From Marinobacterium profundum (GTDB lineage Bacteria; Pseudomonadota; Gammaproteobacteria; Pseudomonadales; Balneatricaceae), in NCBI RefSeq assembly GCF_001528745.1, contig NZ_BCNS01000083.1, positions 88,983 through 152,982 on the forward strand: DNA of 64,000 bases. The letters run 5' to 3'. The notes beneath the pieces are model-generated. The model was not told the DNA's origin, did no database searches, and worked only from the letters and a program-made list of their open reading frames with translations. Made by a program: the position numbers and the translations under genes. Positions 18,456 to 27,696 of this stretch are shown piece after piece. Every line of letters begins with the position of its first letter. Within the stretch, counting starts at the first letter, position 1.

Positions 18456-19784
18456 ATGAGCGGCACTCTGGAAGTAACCTTACCGCTGGGGGAAACGGCT
18501 TCGGCCCGGCCCGTCAAAACGGCACGTAAAAACGTAATCGCCATCTCGGTCGGCAATGGCCTCGAGATGTATGACTTCACCGTCTACAGCTTTTTCGCCG
18601 CCGTCATCGGCCAGCTGTTTTTCAACGTCGAGAGCCCGGCTGTCGCCCTGCTGCTATCGCTGGCCACCTTCGGCGTCGGCTTTGTCATGCGCCCCCTCGG
18701 CGCTGTGCTGATTGGCAACTACGCCGACCGCCACGGTCGCAAGGCGGCCCTCACGCTGACCATAGCGCTGATGACACTGGGCACCGCGCTGATCGCACTA
18801 ACGCCCACCTATGACAGTATCGGCCTGGCGGCAACAGTGCTGCTGGTACTGGGGCGGCTACTGCAAGGCCTCTCGGCCGGTGGCGAGATTGGTGCCGCCT
18901 CCGCCGCCCTGATGGAATCGGACAACCGTCACCGCCGCTGTTACATGGTCAGCTGGCAGCTCGCCAGCCAGGGCGCAGCCGCACTGGCCGGTGCCCTGGT
19001 GGGCTTTGCCATTAACGGCCTGCTGGAAGAAAATGAGATCCTCGCCTGGGGCTGGCGGATTCCGTTTATCCTCGGCCTGCTTATCGGCCCGGTCGGGCTC
19101 TATATACGCCGCAACCTGGATGAAACCCACACAGGTACCAGCACCGAAGCATCACCCATCAAGACCGTGCTGAAAACCCAGTGGCGCACCATCATCTGCG
19201 GCATGCTGATGATCTGGGCTGGTACCGCCTCGATGTATATCGAAGTGTTTTACATGCCGACCTACCTGATCCGCGAGCTCAACTACCCGGCCACCACCGC
19301 CTTTGCCGTTGCCGTACTCGCGGGCCTGACACTCTTTATCCTGCCCCCAATACTGGGCCGCTTTTGCGACCAGCTACAAAGTCGCAAGACCCTGCCATTG
19401 ATCGGCATGGCACTGACCTTCGTACTGATCTACCCGGCGTTCGCGCTGCTGCACAACACCACCGCCCTGTGGCAGGCGCTGCTGATTATCGGCGTACTGA
19501 TTACCCTGTTCGCTACCTGTTCGTCCTCCCTCTTCGTACTGATCATGGAAGCCTTTCGCCAGCAGTATCGCGCCAGCGGCATGTCAGCCATCTATGGCTT
19601 CGGTGTCACCGTCTTTGGTGGATTCACGCCACTGCTGGTCTCGATGCTGATCGTCTGGAGTGGCGACAAGATGGCGCCGGCCTATTACCTCATGCTCGCG
19701 GTGGTGGTGAGCAGCATTGCCATGTGGCGCTTTCCCACACCAACCCGTGCAGACAACCAGGACACAGCAGGAGCACCGCAATGA
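18456..19784 (+). CDS. MFS transporter, metabolite:proton symporter (MHS) family
   Basis: A 442-residue protein with 12 hydrophobic segments. The MHS signatures are clear: SVGNGLEMYDFTVYSFFA at the first segment, RPLGAVLIGNYADRHGRKAAL in the first cytoplasmic loop, and LGRLLQGLSAGGEIGAA. Members import organic acids, aromatic acids or betaines with protons. Its stop overlaps the start of the M20 hydrolase (ATGA), so permease and hydrolase probably act on the same substrate, such as an N-acyl amino acid. Confidence 0.88.
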   Translation: MSGTLEVTLPLGETASARPVKTARKNVIAISVGNGLEMYDFTVYSFFAAVIGQLFFNVESPAVALLLSLATFGVGFVMRPLGAVLIGNYADRHGRKAALTLTIALMTLGTALIALTPTYDSIGLAATVLLVLGRLLQGLSAGGEIGAASAALMESDNRHRRCYMVSWQLASQGAAALAGALVGFAINGLLEENEILAWGWRIPFILGLLIGPVGLYIRRNLDETHTGTSTEASPIKTVLKTQWRTIICGMLMIWAGTASMYIEVFYMPTYLIRELNYPATTAFAVAVLAGLTLFILPPILGRFCDQLQSRKTLPLIGMALTFVLIYPAFALLHNTTALWQALLIIGVLITLFATCSSSLFVLIMEAFRQQYRASGMSAIYGFGVTVFGGFTPLLVSMLIVWSGDKMAPAYYLMLAVVVSSIAMWRFPTPTRADNQDTAGAPQ

Positions 19785-20959
19785 CCCGCCTGATTGAAAA
19801 CCCCGACTTCCTGCTCAGCTGCGCAGAATTCGTGCGCATCCGCCAGGACATCCATGCCCATCCGGAACTCGGCGCCGAGGTGCCGCGCACTTCCGCGCTG
19901 GTCGCCCGCCTGCTGCAAGACTGGGGCTACGAGACCCACACCGGCATCGGCGGTCAGGGAGTGGTCGGCGTACTACGTAACGGCACCGGCAGCCGCAGCA
20001 TCGGCCTGCGGGCCGACATGGATGCCTTGCCTATGCAGGAACGCACCGGCCTACCCCATGCGAGCACTATCGATGGTCGCATGCATGCCTGTGGTCACGA
20101 CGGCCATACCGCTATCCTGCTGGCAGCGGCCCACTACCTGGCCCATAATCGTCACTTCGACGGCACCCTGAACCTGATTTTCCAGCCTGACGAAGAGGGA
20201 CTCAGTGGCGCCAAGGTGATGATCGAAGACGGCCTGTTCGAGCGCTTCCCCTGCGATGCGGTCTATGCGCTGCACAATATGCCGGGCAAAGAGGTTGGCC
20301 ACGGCATCGCCAGGGCCGGCGTCTTCATGGCCTCGTCGGATCGCGTCGAAATTCGCCTGCAGGGCAAAGGCGGTCATGCCGCCCTGCCCCATCTTTCGAT
20401 CGACCCGACTCCGGCCCTGGCCAGCATAGTGCTGGCACTGCAAACCATCATTTCACGCAACCTTGACCCCATGGAAGCCGCGGTACTCAGCATCGGCAAG
20501 CTTGAAGCCGGCACCGCCTCCAATGTGATACCGGATCAGGCTTCGCTAACACTATCAGTGCGCGCCCTCACGCCCGAGAGCCGGGAACTGCTGGAAAAAC
20601 GCATTTGTGAAATAGTCCAGGGCCAGTGCAGCGCCTACGGCATCGATGCTCATATCGAGTACCACCGCCTGGTACCACCACTGCAAAACAGCGCCGCGCA
20701 AACCCAGCTGATGCACGACTGCCTCAGTGATGTCCTGGGCGCCGATTTTGTAGCGGGAAATGAGGCCCAGCCACTGATGGGCAGCGAAGACTTTGCCTGG
20801 ATGCTGCAGGAAAGGCCGGGCTGCTACTTCCTGCTGGCCAACGGCACCGGCGAGTGGGTCGGCTGCTCTGTGCATAACCCCCACTATGATTTCAACGATC
20901 GACTTGTGCCGCTCGGTGCCGCCTGCTGGGTCGAACTGGTCAACCGCTATCTTTGCTGA
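19781..20959 (+). CDS. M20-family amidohydrolase (hippurate hydrolase / N-acyl amino acid hydrolase type)
   Basis: A 392-residue zinc-dependent hydrolase that cleaves N-acyl amino acids. Family motifs: IRQDIHAHPELGAEVPRT, RADMDALPMQE, HACGHDGHTA (metal ligands), the QPDEEGLSGAK segment with the catalytic acid, and GSEDFAWM near the end. Length and motifs match hippurate hydrolase/IAA-amino acid hydrolase relatives. It is translationally coupled to the MHS permease. The neighbouring aromatic genes make hippurate or another aroyl-amino acid plausible, but the substrate is inferred. Confidence 0.87.
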   Translation: MTRLIENPDFLLSCAEFVRIRQDIHAHPELGAEVPRTSALVARLLQDWGYETHTGIGGQGVVGVLRNGTGSRSIGLRADMDALPMQERTGLPHASTIDGRMHACGHDGHTAILLAAAHYLAHNRHFDGTLNLIFQPDEEGLSGAKVMIEDGLFERFPCDAVYALHNMPGKEVGHGIARAGVFMASSDRVEIRLQGKGGHAALPHLSIDPTPALASIVLALQTIISRNLDPMEAAVLSIGKLEAGTASNVIPDQASLTLSVRALTPESRELLEKRICEIVQGQCSAYGIDAHIEYHRLVPPLQNSAAQTQLMHDCLSDVLGADFVAGNEAQPLMGSEDFAWMLQERPGCYFLLANGTGEWVGCSVHNPHYDFNDRLVPLGAACWVELVNRYLC

Positions 20960-21002
20960 CCTCGACAGGCGACCTGCAGCTAGCCCGGTGTAGAATAACG
21001 CC

Positions 21003-21911
21003 ATGAAAACCCATCACTTAAGAGCTTTTCTGGCGGTTCACGAAGCCGGCAGCCTGCAGGCCGCCGCACGGCAACTGCATATAACCCAGCCCGCCCTGAG
21101 CAAGGCGATCAAGGAACTGGAAAACCAGTATGGCGTCAGCCTGTTCAACCGCAGTGCTCACGGCATCACCCTGACGCCCTACGGCCAGCGCCTGCTCGGC
21201 TATGCCCGCCTGATGCAGGAAACGGCCCGACGAGCACAGCAGGATCTGGAAAGTATGCAGGGGGCGCTGAACAGCGAAGTGACTATCGGCATAACCCCGG
21301 TGTCGTCGCTGCTCAAGCCGCTGGTTGGCAGTCTTAACGAATTTCAGCGCCGCCACCCCGCTGCCAAACTGCGTATTCTGGAGATGCGCCCGGCCCAGCT
21401 ACTGGAACAGCTGCGCCAGGGCGGCATCGACTTCGCCATCACATCCCAGGTGCCCGTGATGGAGAGCGCACTGGAATGGCAACCCATCTGCCGCATTCCC
21501 AATGTCGTAGTGGTACGCAAGGATCACCCCCTGCGCAAGACAAGGTCGCTGCGCGCACTGCAGCAGACCGACTGGATCACCCTAGATCCACCGCAGGATC
21601 AAAGCACCTATTACTACCAGCTATTTGCGGTCAATGGCGTGCCGCTACCGACCAGCGTGCGGGAATGCACCTCAATGACGCTGGCGCGCATGCTGCTTCA
21701 AAGCACCGACCTGGCTGCGCTTTACTCCCTCGAAGCGCTGGAATTCGACCATATCAAGGCAGAGCTGAGCATAGTACCGCTGGTCGAAAACATTCCCGAC
21801 AGCCTGATTTCAATGGTGACACCCAAGCGCGACATCATGACCCAGGCCGCCACAGAGCTGTTCCGAATCCTGCTTGACGATATGCGCAAACGCTATCCGG
21901 AGTTTTCATAG
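21003..21911 (+). CDS. LysR-family regulator next to the MHS-amidohydrolase pair
   Basis: A 302-residue LysR-type regulator. The winged HTH is at residues 1-60 (FLAVHEAGSLQAAARQLHITQPALSKAIKELENQYGVSLFNRS), followed by the substrate-binding domain from about 90. It is on the same strand, 43 bases after the amidohydrolase stop, and probably controls that pair. The gene ends 60 bases before a bidirectional terminator shared with pntB. Confidence 0.88.
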   Translation: MKTHHLRAFLAVHEAGSLQAAARQLHITQPALSKAIKELENQYGVSLFNRSAHGITLTPYGQRLLGYARLMQETARRAQQDLESMQGALNSEVTIGITPVSSLLKPLVGSLNEFQRRHPAAKLRILEMRPAQLLEQLRQGGIDFAITSQVPVMESALEWQPICRIPNVVVVRKDHPLRKTRSLRALQQTDWITLDPPQDQSTYYYQLFAVNGVPLPTSVRECTSMTLARMLLQSTDLAALYSLEALEFDHIKAELSIVPLVENIPDSLISMVTPKRDIMTQAATELFRILLDDMRKRYPEFS

Positions 21912-21970
21912 GCTCTGTTAGCCTGTGTAAATAGGACCTGACAGGTTATCGCTCCTATTGAGCCGCCCAT

Positions 21971-22003
21971 AAAAAATGCCAGTCGATTGACTGGCATTTT
22001 TTT
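21971..22003. terminator. Bidirectional Rho-independent terminator between LysR and pntB
   Basis: A perfect hairpin TGCCAGTC-GATT-GACTGGCA (21977-21996) is flanked by AAAAAA on one side and TTTTTTT on the other, so it can end transcription from both converging units: the regulator from the left and pntAB from the right. Confidence 0.93.
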
Positions 22004-22043
22004 CATCCGGCCCTCCTCCCGAAGGGCGCGCCTTTCGCCGCTT

Positions 22044-23450
22044 TTAGTGACTCAGGAACTTCAGCACCGCATCGACGCTTTCCTTGGCATCGCCAAACAA
22101 CATGCGCGTGTTTTCCTTGTAGAACAGCGGGTTATCGACACCGGCGTAGCCGGTACCCATGCTGCGCTTGAGCACGATGGTGGTCTTGCCTTTCCAGGGC
22201 TCCAGTACCGGCATGCCGGCGATGGGGCTGTCGGGCACTTCCTGCGCCGCCGGGTTAACGATGTCGTTGGCACCGATAACGATGGACACATCCACCTTGG
22301 GGAAGTCGCCGTTGATCTCGTCCATTTCGTAGACGATATCGTAGGGCACCCGCGCTTCTGCCAGCAGTACGTTCATATGGCCCGGCATGCGCCCGGCCAC
22401 CGGATGAATGCCAAAGCGCACGTTGACGCCCTTGTCACGCAGCTTCTTGGTGATTTCGTAGACGATATGCTGCGCCTGCGCCACCGCCATGCCATAACCC
22501 GGCACTATCATGACTTCGCGAGCGTTTTCCAGCAGGTCCGCCGCCTCTTCCGCCTCTATCGATTTGACATCACCAGCCTCCCCGGCAGGGCCTGCTGCCG
22601 CGCCGCTCTTGCTGGCGCCTGTGCCAAAACCACCGAGGATGACGTTGACGAACTTGCGGTTCATCGCCTTGCACATGATATAGCTAAGGATGGCGCCGCT
22701 GGAGCCTACCAGGGCACCGACCACGATCAGCAGGTCGTTACCGAGCATGAAGCCCATGGCCGCTGCGGCCCAGCCGGAGTAGCTGTTGAGCATCGACACC
22801 ACCACCGGCATATCGGCACCACCGATGGCCATCACCATGTGCACGCCGAACAGCAGCGCCAGCAGAGTCATCAGGATCAGCCAGACAGTACCGCCGCCCA
22901 GGGCGGACTGCTGGACGAAGAGTACGCCAAACCAGATCGACAGCAACAACAGACCCAGGTTGAACAGATGCCGACCCGGCAGCTGCAGCGGTTTGCCGCT
23001 GATCTTGGCGCTGAGTTTGAGATAGGCCGCCACCGAACCCGAGAGGGTCACGGCACCGATAAGGATGCCGATATAGGTTTCAACATCGTGAATGGTTTTC
23101 TCGACACCGCTGATGTCAGCGCCGTGATCCAGCGCATTGGCAAAACCGACGAACACCGCCGCCAGGCCTACCAGGCTGTGCAGAATAGCCACCAGTTCCG
23201 GCATCTGGGTCATCTCGACCTTTTTCGCCAGGTACCAGCCGATACCGCCGCCGGCCAGCATGCCAACAATGAGCGCGAAGCGATTGTCGGTAACCAGACC
23301 AAAGATGGTAACGACCAGCGCCAGACCCATGCCCAGCATGCCGTAGAGATTGCCCCGGCGCGCACTTTCCTGATGGCTGAGGCCACCGAGCGCCAGGATG
23401 AACAGTGCACTGGCACCGATATAGGACGCTGTGATTACACCTGTACTCAT
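22044..23450 (-). CDS. pntB: NAD(P) transhydrogenase subunit beta
   Basis: A 468-residue membrane protein. The first 270 residues hold about nine membrane segments (proton-channel domain II). The C-terminal domain III binds NADP(H), with [18 protein letters not shown] and [20 protein letters not shown] segments (here [20 protein letters not shown]). Together with PntA it couples proton entry to hydride transfer from NADH to NADP+. It starts 10 bases after the pntA stop. NADPH supply suits the NADPH-using monooxygenases nearby, though the enzyme is general. Confidence 0.95.
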   Translation of the reverse strand: MSTGVITASYIGASALFILALGGLSHQESARRGNLYGMLGMGLALVVTIFGLVTDNRFALIVGMLAGGGIGWYLAKKVEMTQMPELVAILHSLVGLAAVFVGFANALDHGADISGVEKTIHDVETYIGILIGAVTLSGSVAAYLKLSAKISGKPLQLPGRHLFNLGLLLLSIWFGVLFVQQSALGGGTVWLILMTLLALLFGVHMVMAIGGADMPVVVSMLNSYSGWAAAAMGFMLGNDLLIVVGALVGSSGAILSYIMCKAMNRKFVNVILGGFGTGASKSGAAAGPAGEAGDVKSIEAEEAADLLENAREVMIVPGYGMAVAQAQHIVYEITKKLRDKGVNVRFGIHPVAGRMPGHMNVLLAEARVPYDIVYEMDEINGDFPKVDVSIVIGANDIVNPAAQEVPDSPIAGMPVLEPWKGKTTIVLKRSMGTGYAGVDNPLFYKENTRMLFGDAKESVDAVLKFLSH

Positions 23451-23460
23451 CGTATTGGCC

Positions 23461-25023
23461 TTATTTCCTGAACATGCGCAGCATGCGCTGAGTCACGGCG
23501 AAACCACCGACTATGTTGATGCTGGTGATAAACACTGCCAGCGTAGAAAGCACCACGACCAGCGTACTGTCGCTGGAAATCTGAATCAGTGCCCCGATAA
23601 CGATGATGCTGCTGATAGCGTTGGTCACACTCATCAGCGGCGTGTGCAGCGAATGGGACACGCCCCAGACCACCATGTAGCCGACAAAACAGGACAGCAC
23701 AAACACTGTCAGATGACCGATAAAGGCCGGTGGCGCCACGGCACCCAAGCCAAAGAGCACCAGGCCGGCGATGGCCAGCGGTATCAGGAAGGCCAGCGGG
23801 TGCGCGGGTTTTGCAGCCGGTTTTTCCATCGCGGCCTTAGCCTTCTCGCCCACATCCGCCTTGGGTGCGGCGGAAATGCGCGGTGCCGGCGGCGGCCAGG
23901 TGACATTGCCTTCCTTGACCACTGTGGCACCACGGATGACTTCGTCTTCCATATTGACGACGATTTCGCCGTCCTTTTGCGGACACAGATCGGTCAGCAG
24001 GTGACGCAGGTTGGTGGCATAGAGCTGACTTGACTGAGCCGCCAGGCGGCTCGGCAGGTTGGTGTAACCGATCAGAGTCACGCCATGGCGTACCACCACC
24101 TCGTTGGCGACGGTCAGCTTGCAGTTGCCACCCGCTTCGGCCGCCAGATCGACAATCACGCTGCCGGGCTTCATGCTGGTGACCATGGCTTCGGTGATCA
24201 GCTCGGGCGCAGCACGGCCCGGAATCAGCGCGGTGGTGATAATGATATCCACCTCCTTCGCCTGCTCAGCGAACAGCGCCATCTCGGCCTCGATGAATTC
24301 GGCGCTCATGGTCTTGGCGTAACCGCCCTCACCGCTGCCGTCCTCATCCTTGAAGTTCAGCATCAGGAAGTCGGCGTCCATGCTCTCGACCTGTTCCTTA
24401 ACCTCGGGACGGGTATCGAAGGCACGCACTATGGCGCCCATGCTTTTGGCCGCGCCAATCGCAGCAAGGCCCGCAACACCGGCACCGATCACCAGCACCT
24501 TGGCCGGCGGAATCTTGCCGGCGGCGGTGATCTGGCCGGTGAAGAAACGGCCAAAATGCTGCGCCGCTTCCACCACCGCACGGTAACCGGCGATATTGGC
24601 CATGGAGCTCAGGGCATCCATTTTCTGGGCGCGGGAAATACGCGGCACCGAATCCATCGCCAGTGCTGTTACGCCGCGTTCAGACAGCGCCTGCAGCAGC
24701 TCTGGATTTTGCGCAGGATAGAGGAAGCTGATCAGGGTCTGACCCTTGCGCAGCAGCTCGACGCCATAAAAACCCAGTTCAGGGTGCTGACTGGGCGGAC
24801 GCACCTTCATAATAATATCGGACGAACGCCAGAGCTCTTTCGGATCTTCGATAATCTCGACGCCGGCTTCGCGATATTTTTCATCGTCGAAATTGGCGGC
24901 TTCACCGGCACTGCTTTCAATCGCCAGACTAAAGCCCAGCTTTTGTAATTGACCGGCCACCTCGGGGGTTAGCGCAACCCGCTTTTCCCCGTCATCTATC
25001 TCTTTTGGGACACCTATTCGCAT
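23461..25023 (-). CDS. pntA: NAD(P) transhydrogenase subunit alpha
   Basis: A 520-residue protein. The N-terminal NAD-binding domain I (about 1-380) contains RIGVPKEID, the [22 protein letters not shown]ossmann loop and [16 protein letters not shown]. Three to four membrane segments follow at about 415-510. Fused alpha1-alpha2 arrangement as in E. coli, not the split form of Rhodospirillum. First gene of the pntAB operon. Confidence 0.95.
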   Translation of the reverse strand: MRIGVPKEIDDGEKRVALTPEVAGQLQKLGFSLAIESSAGEAANFDDEKYREAGVEIIEDPKELWRSSDIIMKVRPPSQHPELGFYGVELLRKGQTLISFLYPAQNPELLQALSERGVTALAMDSVPRISRAQKMDALSSMANIAGYRAVVEAAQHFGRFFTGQITAAGKIPPAKVLVIGAGVAGLAAIGAAKSMGAIVRAFDTRPEVKEQVESMDADFLMLNFKDEDGSGEGGYAKTMSAEFIEAEMALFAEQAKEVDIIITTALIPGRAAPELITEAMVTSMKPGSVIVDLAAEAGGNCKLTVANEVVVRHGVTLIGYTNLPSRLAAQSSQLYATNLRHLLTDLCPQKDGEIVVNMEDEVIRGATVVKEGNVTWPPPAPRISAAPKADVGEKAKAAMEKPAAKPAHPLAFLIPLAIAGLVLFGLGAVAPPAFIGHLTVFVLSCFVGYMVVWGVSHSLHTPLMSVTNAISSIIVIGALIQISSDSTLVVVLSTLAVFITSINIVGGFAVTQRMLRMFRK

Positions 25024-25640
25024 CTCGTTTTACACTCCGCAATACCTAGTATTTTTATAAACGGGCGGTGCTGCCCAGGGCCGGGCAGTTCACCTGAAAT
25101 TCACGCGCAGGCCCCAGACCTGCGGTCTTTGCCGCACAGACAACTGATATCACTCAATTATGCCGTGAATCCGGCGTCTCCATATCACCAATAACGACTC
25201 CTGGTTGTCTTTAGGCAAGCTGGCTGGCAGCCTCTAACAAACGAGCCCAAGGCCTAAGTTAGCTTAATGTATGTGTTTCAATTGTTTCAGTCGAGGGGGA
25301 ATTGTGACTTTTTTAGTCATTTTTTAGGATTAGTTCTTTAGCCATAAAAAATTCTTATAGCTGTAATAATGTTCGCCTTTACCATAATTATATTTCTGAA
25401 TTTTCCGGATATAACTAATTATATATAACAGATATCTGGCAGCTGTTTATCAATCAGAGCTACTCGGCAACCTATTTAAATTGACCGATTGGTTAACAAC
25501 GACAATTACTGTTTAATGTTTCTCGCCAATTCAAGCACTAAGCGGGACCGCCCCCTCATGGGCAAGCAACCCCAGGCATCGTAAATACAAAGGCGCCGAC
25601 AGACCTTCATTGCACTATCCGCCAGCACTCCACTCATATC
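25024..25640. other. A+T-rich intergenic region upstream of pntA
   Basis: No gene. The first 230 bases have ordinary composition and should contain the pntA promoter (reading left). From 25260 to 25500 the DNA becomes markedly A+T-rich, with runs such as TTTTTTAG and TATATATAA. An open frame at 25506-25817 extends into the repeat and is probably not a gene. Confidence 0.6.
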
Positions 25641-25820
25641 AACCCGGGTTAATTCATGAAGCAGGGATGCTTCATCATTGGCCTCAGGCCAATGCGAACT
25701 CCATCTATTAGCCTCCAAGAAGGCCAGCAAGCCCATACAGTTGCGCCCATTCTTTTTGGCTAAATAGTTCTGGCGTGACGAACAAATAGGGGGGAACCTA
25801 TTTGCCCACCGGATCAATAG
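25641..25820 (-). repeat. Dispersed palindromic repeat, copy C (inverted)
   Basis: Reverse-complement copy of the elements at 4543 and 5093. It begins with AACCCGGGTTAATTCATGAA and ends with GGTTCC-like and CCGG boundaries beside the GntR stop. It has both the long inner segment of copy A (AGAATGGGCGCAACTGTATG on the minus strand) and the full terminal palindromes of copy B, so it is the most complete copy. It lies directly against the GntR stop codon and could affect its mRNA end. Confidence 0.78.
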
Positions 25821-26495
25821 TCAGTCGGCTTTTGTATCCAGAAACAGGGTTTCAACGACGCGGCTATTGGAGTGCTCGATATGCGCACGCAGTAACTCAC
25901 AGGCCGCCTCTTCATCACGGCGAAAAGCCGCTTCCATGATCAACTCATGTTCATCCACTTCGGTGGAGCCTTCGCGCAAATTGATCAGGGACAAGCGACG
26001 AAAGCGTTCGGACTGATCATATAGAGTTGAGATGAAGCGCAGCTGCCACTTGGACGGGCACTGGGCGATCAGCGCCAGGTGAAAACGGCGATTTTCACGA
26101 ATCAGCTCGCCCGCTCTTTCCTTTAACTGCCCCTGAGCTGCGCGACGTACGCTCAATTCACGGTGTCTCGCACCGGCGATACCCGCTTCCCAGTCAAGGT
26201 CGCCATGGCGGATGGACTGGCGAAACGCATCCACTTCCAGCATGACACGCAGGCGCGCCACTTCCAGAAACTCCTCCACCGACACCGGCGCTGCCCAGTA
26301 ACCACGCTGCCCCTTGCGAACCACCAGCCCCTCAGCCGCCAGGCGCGACAGAGCTTCGCGCACCGGCGCTGCACTGGACTCGTAGCGAGCCGACAGGTGG
26401 CTGATGGACAGCTTGCTGGCGGGTTCAATGGAGCCATCCAGAATGTCGTTACGCAGCTGCTGACAGGTACTGCTGTTCTCGTCGTCAGTGTTCAT
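25821..26495 (-). CDS. GntR-family regulator (FadR/FCD type) beside the split QuiC-like pair
   Basis: A 224-residue regulator. The wHTH is at about 15-75 (LSISHLSARYESSAAPVREALSRLAAEGLV); the all-helical FCD ligand domain follows, with the metal-binding pattern of the family (RLRVMLEVDAF, ENRRFHLALIAQCPS, DEHELIMEAA, LLRAHIEHS). ATG 26495 (MNTDDENSS) has TGGAGCGG upstream; the frame open to 26630 adds an unlikely N-terminus. It is divergent from the VOC/TIM-barrel pair at 26842-28551 and likely controls it. Confidence 0.87.
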   Translation of the reverse strand: MNTDDENSSTCQQLRNDILDGSIEPASKLSISHLSARYESSAAPVREALSRLAAEGLVVRKGQRGYWAAPVSVEEFLEVARLRVMLEVDAFRQSIRHGDLDWEAGIAGARHRELSVRRAAQGQLKERAGELIRENRRFHLALIAQCPSKWQLRFISTLYDQSERFRRLSLINLREGSTEVDEHELIMEAAFRRDEEAACELLRAHIEHSNSRVVETLFLDTKAD

Positions 26496-26841
26496 TACTG
26501 TACCGCTCCAGGCCTGCGCCGGAGCGCGGCAGCCACTGTTCAAGTTGGGGCCTAAGCTAACAAGAACGGCATTGAAAGCCAATCGCCGCATTCCGATGCA
26601 ATACGGCAACTGTAGAAAGTAACAGCACATATAAAAATAGATATCATAAATTCATTTAAGTAGTATCTAATAAAATCGAGATGACATTTAATCACGACCT
26701 TAAACCAGCCCGGCCCGGGCCTGCTCCGCTAAACAACCGAGCGCCTATACTGAAGTGGCTGCGCCGCCAGAGAGACGCCAGCCCTTCGCCGGACTGAGCC
26801 TGCGAAGCAACTATGAATCATCCGAGGGAGACATCCAGCAC
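26496..26841. promoter_or_regulatory. Divergent promoter region, GntR regulator / split QuiC-like pair
   Basis: 346 bases with no gene. 26630-26700 is A+T-rich (ATATCATAAATTCATTTAAG) and contains loosely symmetrical AGATAT and AGTATCT segments that might be the GntR operator. I see no clear consensus match. Confidence 0.4.
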
Positions 26842-27690
26842 ATGCCGGACACCAGTACCAAGAACGCCACTGACAGCACCGCCGTACGTATTGAGGGGCT
26901 GGAGTTTGTAGAGTTCGCCGCGCCCGATCCTGCGCAGCTGGTGCATTTGCTGGAGCAGCTTGGTTTTAGGGCCTGCGCCCGGCACCGCAGCAAGGATGTC
27001 ACCCTGTACCGCCAGGGAGAGATCAACTTTATCGTCAACGCCACCCCCGGCAGCTTTGCCCAGTCTTATGCACAGCAGCGTGGTGCGTCCATTTGCGCCC
27101 TGGCGCTGCGGGTCAACGATGTCAACAGCGCCTACCAGACCCTGCTGGCACGGGGTGCCTGGGAGGCCAGCACCACCGCCGGCGTGATGGAACTGAACAT
27201 CCCGGCACTGGAGTGCATCGGTGGCAGCCAGATCTACCTGATCGACCGCTACGGCCAGGATCTCAGTATTTACGATATTGATTTCAAGGCTCTGCCGGAC
27301 AGCAAAGCCCCGGCAGAAATCCTGCAACAGGTGAATGGGCTAACGCTATCGGTCTGTGCCGGGCGCAGCATTGAATGGAGCGATTTCTTTTGTCAGCTGT
27401 TCGGATTCAGCGCCACCGTACCTGGCCTTGTAATCAGCCCGGATGGCGCTCTGCAATTGCGGTTTCAGGAACTGGAAGCTGAGCACAGCGACCTTGCCGA
27501 CGAAGGCTTTGCCAGTATCGAACTCAGCACCCAGGACCTGGCCGGTACAGAGGCTAGCCTGAGCGCTAGCGGGCTGCAACTCAGGCCTGCGGGCCCTGCG
27601 AACACTCAAACAGGCAAACAACCCCAGGATTGTTATGCCGTGCAGCACCCGCTGTTTGATTCCAGCGTCCAATTCTTTATCGGCCGGTAA
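26842..27690 (+). CDS. VOC/HPPD-like protein, homologous to the C-terminal half of QuiC
   Basis: A 282-residue protein with two VOC modules, like 4-hydroxyphenylpyruvate dioxygenase. Residues 16-150 align closely with residues 289-425 of the QuiC encoded at 51831-53711 (FVEFA, LLQ/EQLGFR, HRSKDV, YRQGEIN, GASICALA, ELNIPA, DIDF). In the second module the metal ligands of HPPD-type enzymes are missing: the RIDHIGQ histidine is replaced by NGLTLS, and the C-terminal Glu (FFEV in QuiC) by FFIG. Dioxygenase or metal-dependent activity is therefore doubtful. ATG 26842 is used, with GAGGGAG upstream. The TIM-barrel half follows after six bases. Confidence 0.8.
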   Translation: MPDTSTKNATDSTAVRIEGLEFVEFAAPDPAQLVHLLEQLGFRACARHRSKDVTLYRQGEINFIVNATPGSFAQSYAQQRGASICALALRVNDVNSAYQTLLARGAWEASTTAGVMELNIPALECIGGSQIYLIDRYGQDLSIYDIDFKALPDSKAPAEILQQVNGLTLSVCAGRSIEWSDFFCQLFGFSATVPGLVISPDGALQLRFQELEAEHSDLADEGFASIELSTQDLAGTEASLSASGLQLRPAGPANTQTGKQPQDCYAVQHPLFDSSVQFFIGR

Positions 27691-27696
27691 GTATCC

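Noticed and set aside
19181..19780. N-terminal 200-codon extension of the amidohydrolase frame into the MHS permease gene
   Set aside because: It is an out-of-frame reading of the permease; the true start is ATG 19781 overlapping the permease stop.
21987..23471. A 494-codon open frame on the plus strand opposite pntB
   Set aside because: It is the antisense of pntB, with His/Gln-rich, low-complexity translation and no family resemblance; a high-GC codon-use shadow.
25506..25817. A 103-codon minus-strand frame that could be a small protein
   Set aside because: Most of it is dispersed repeat copy C; the translated part recurs wherever such repeats lie and has no start signal.
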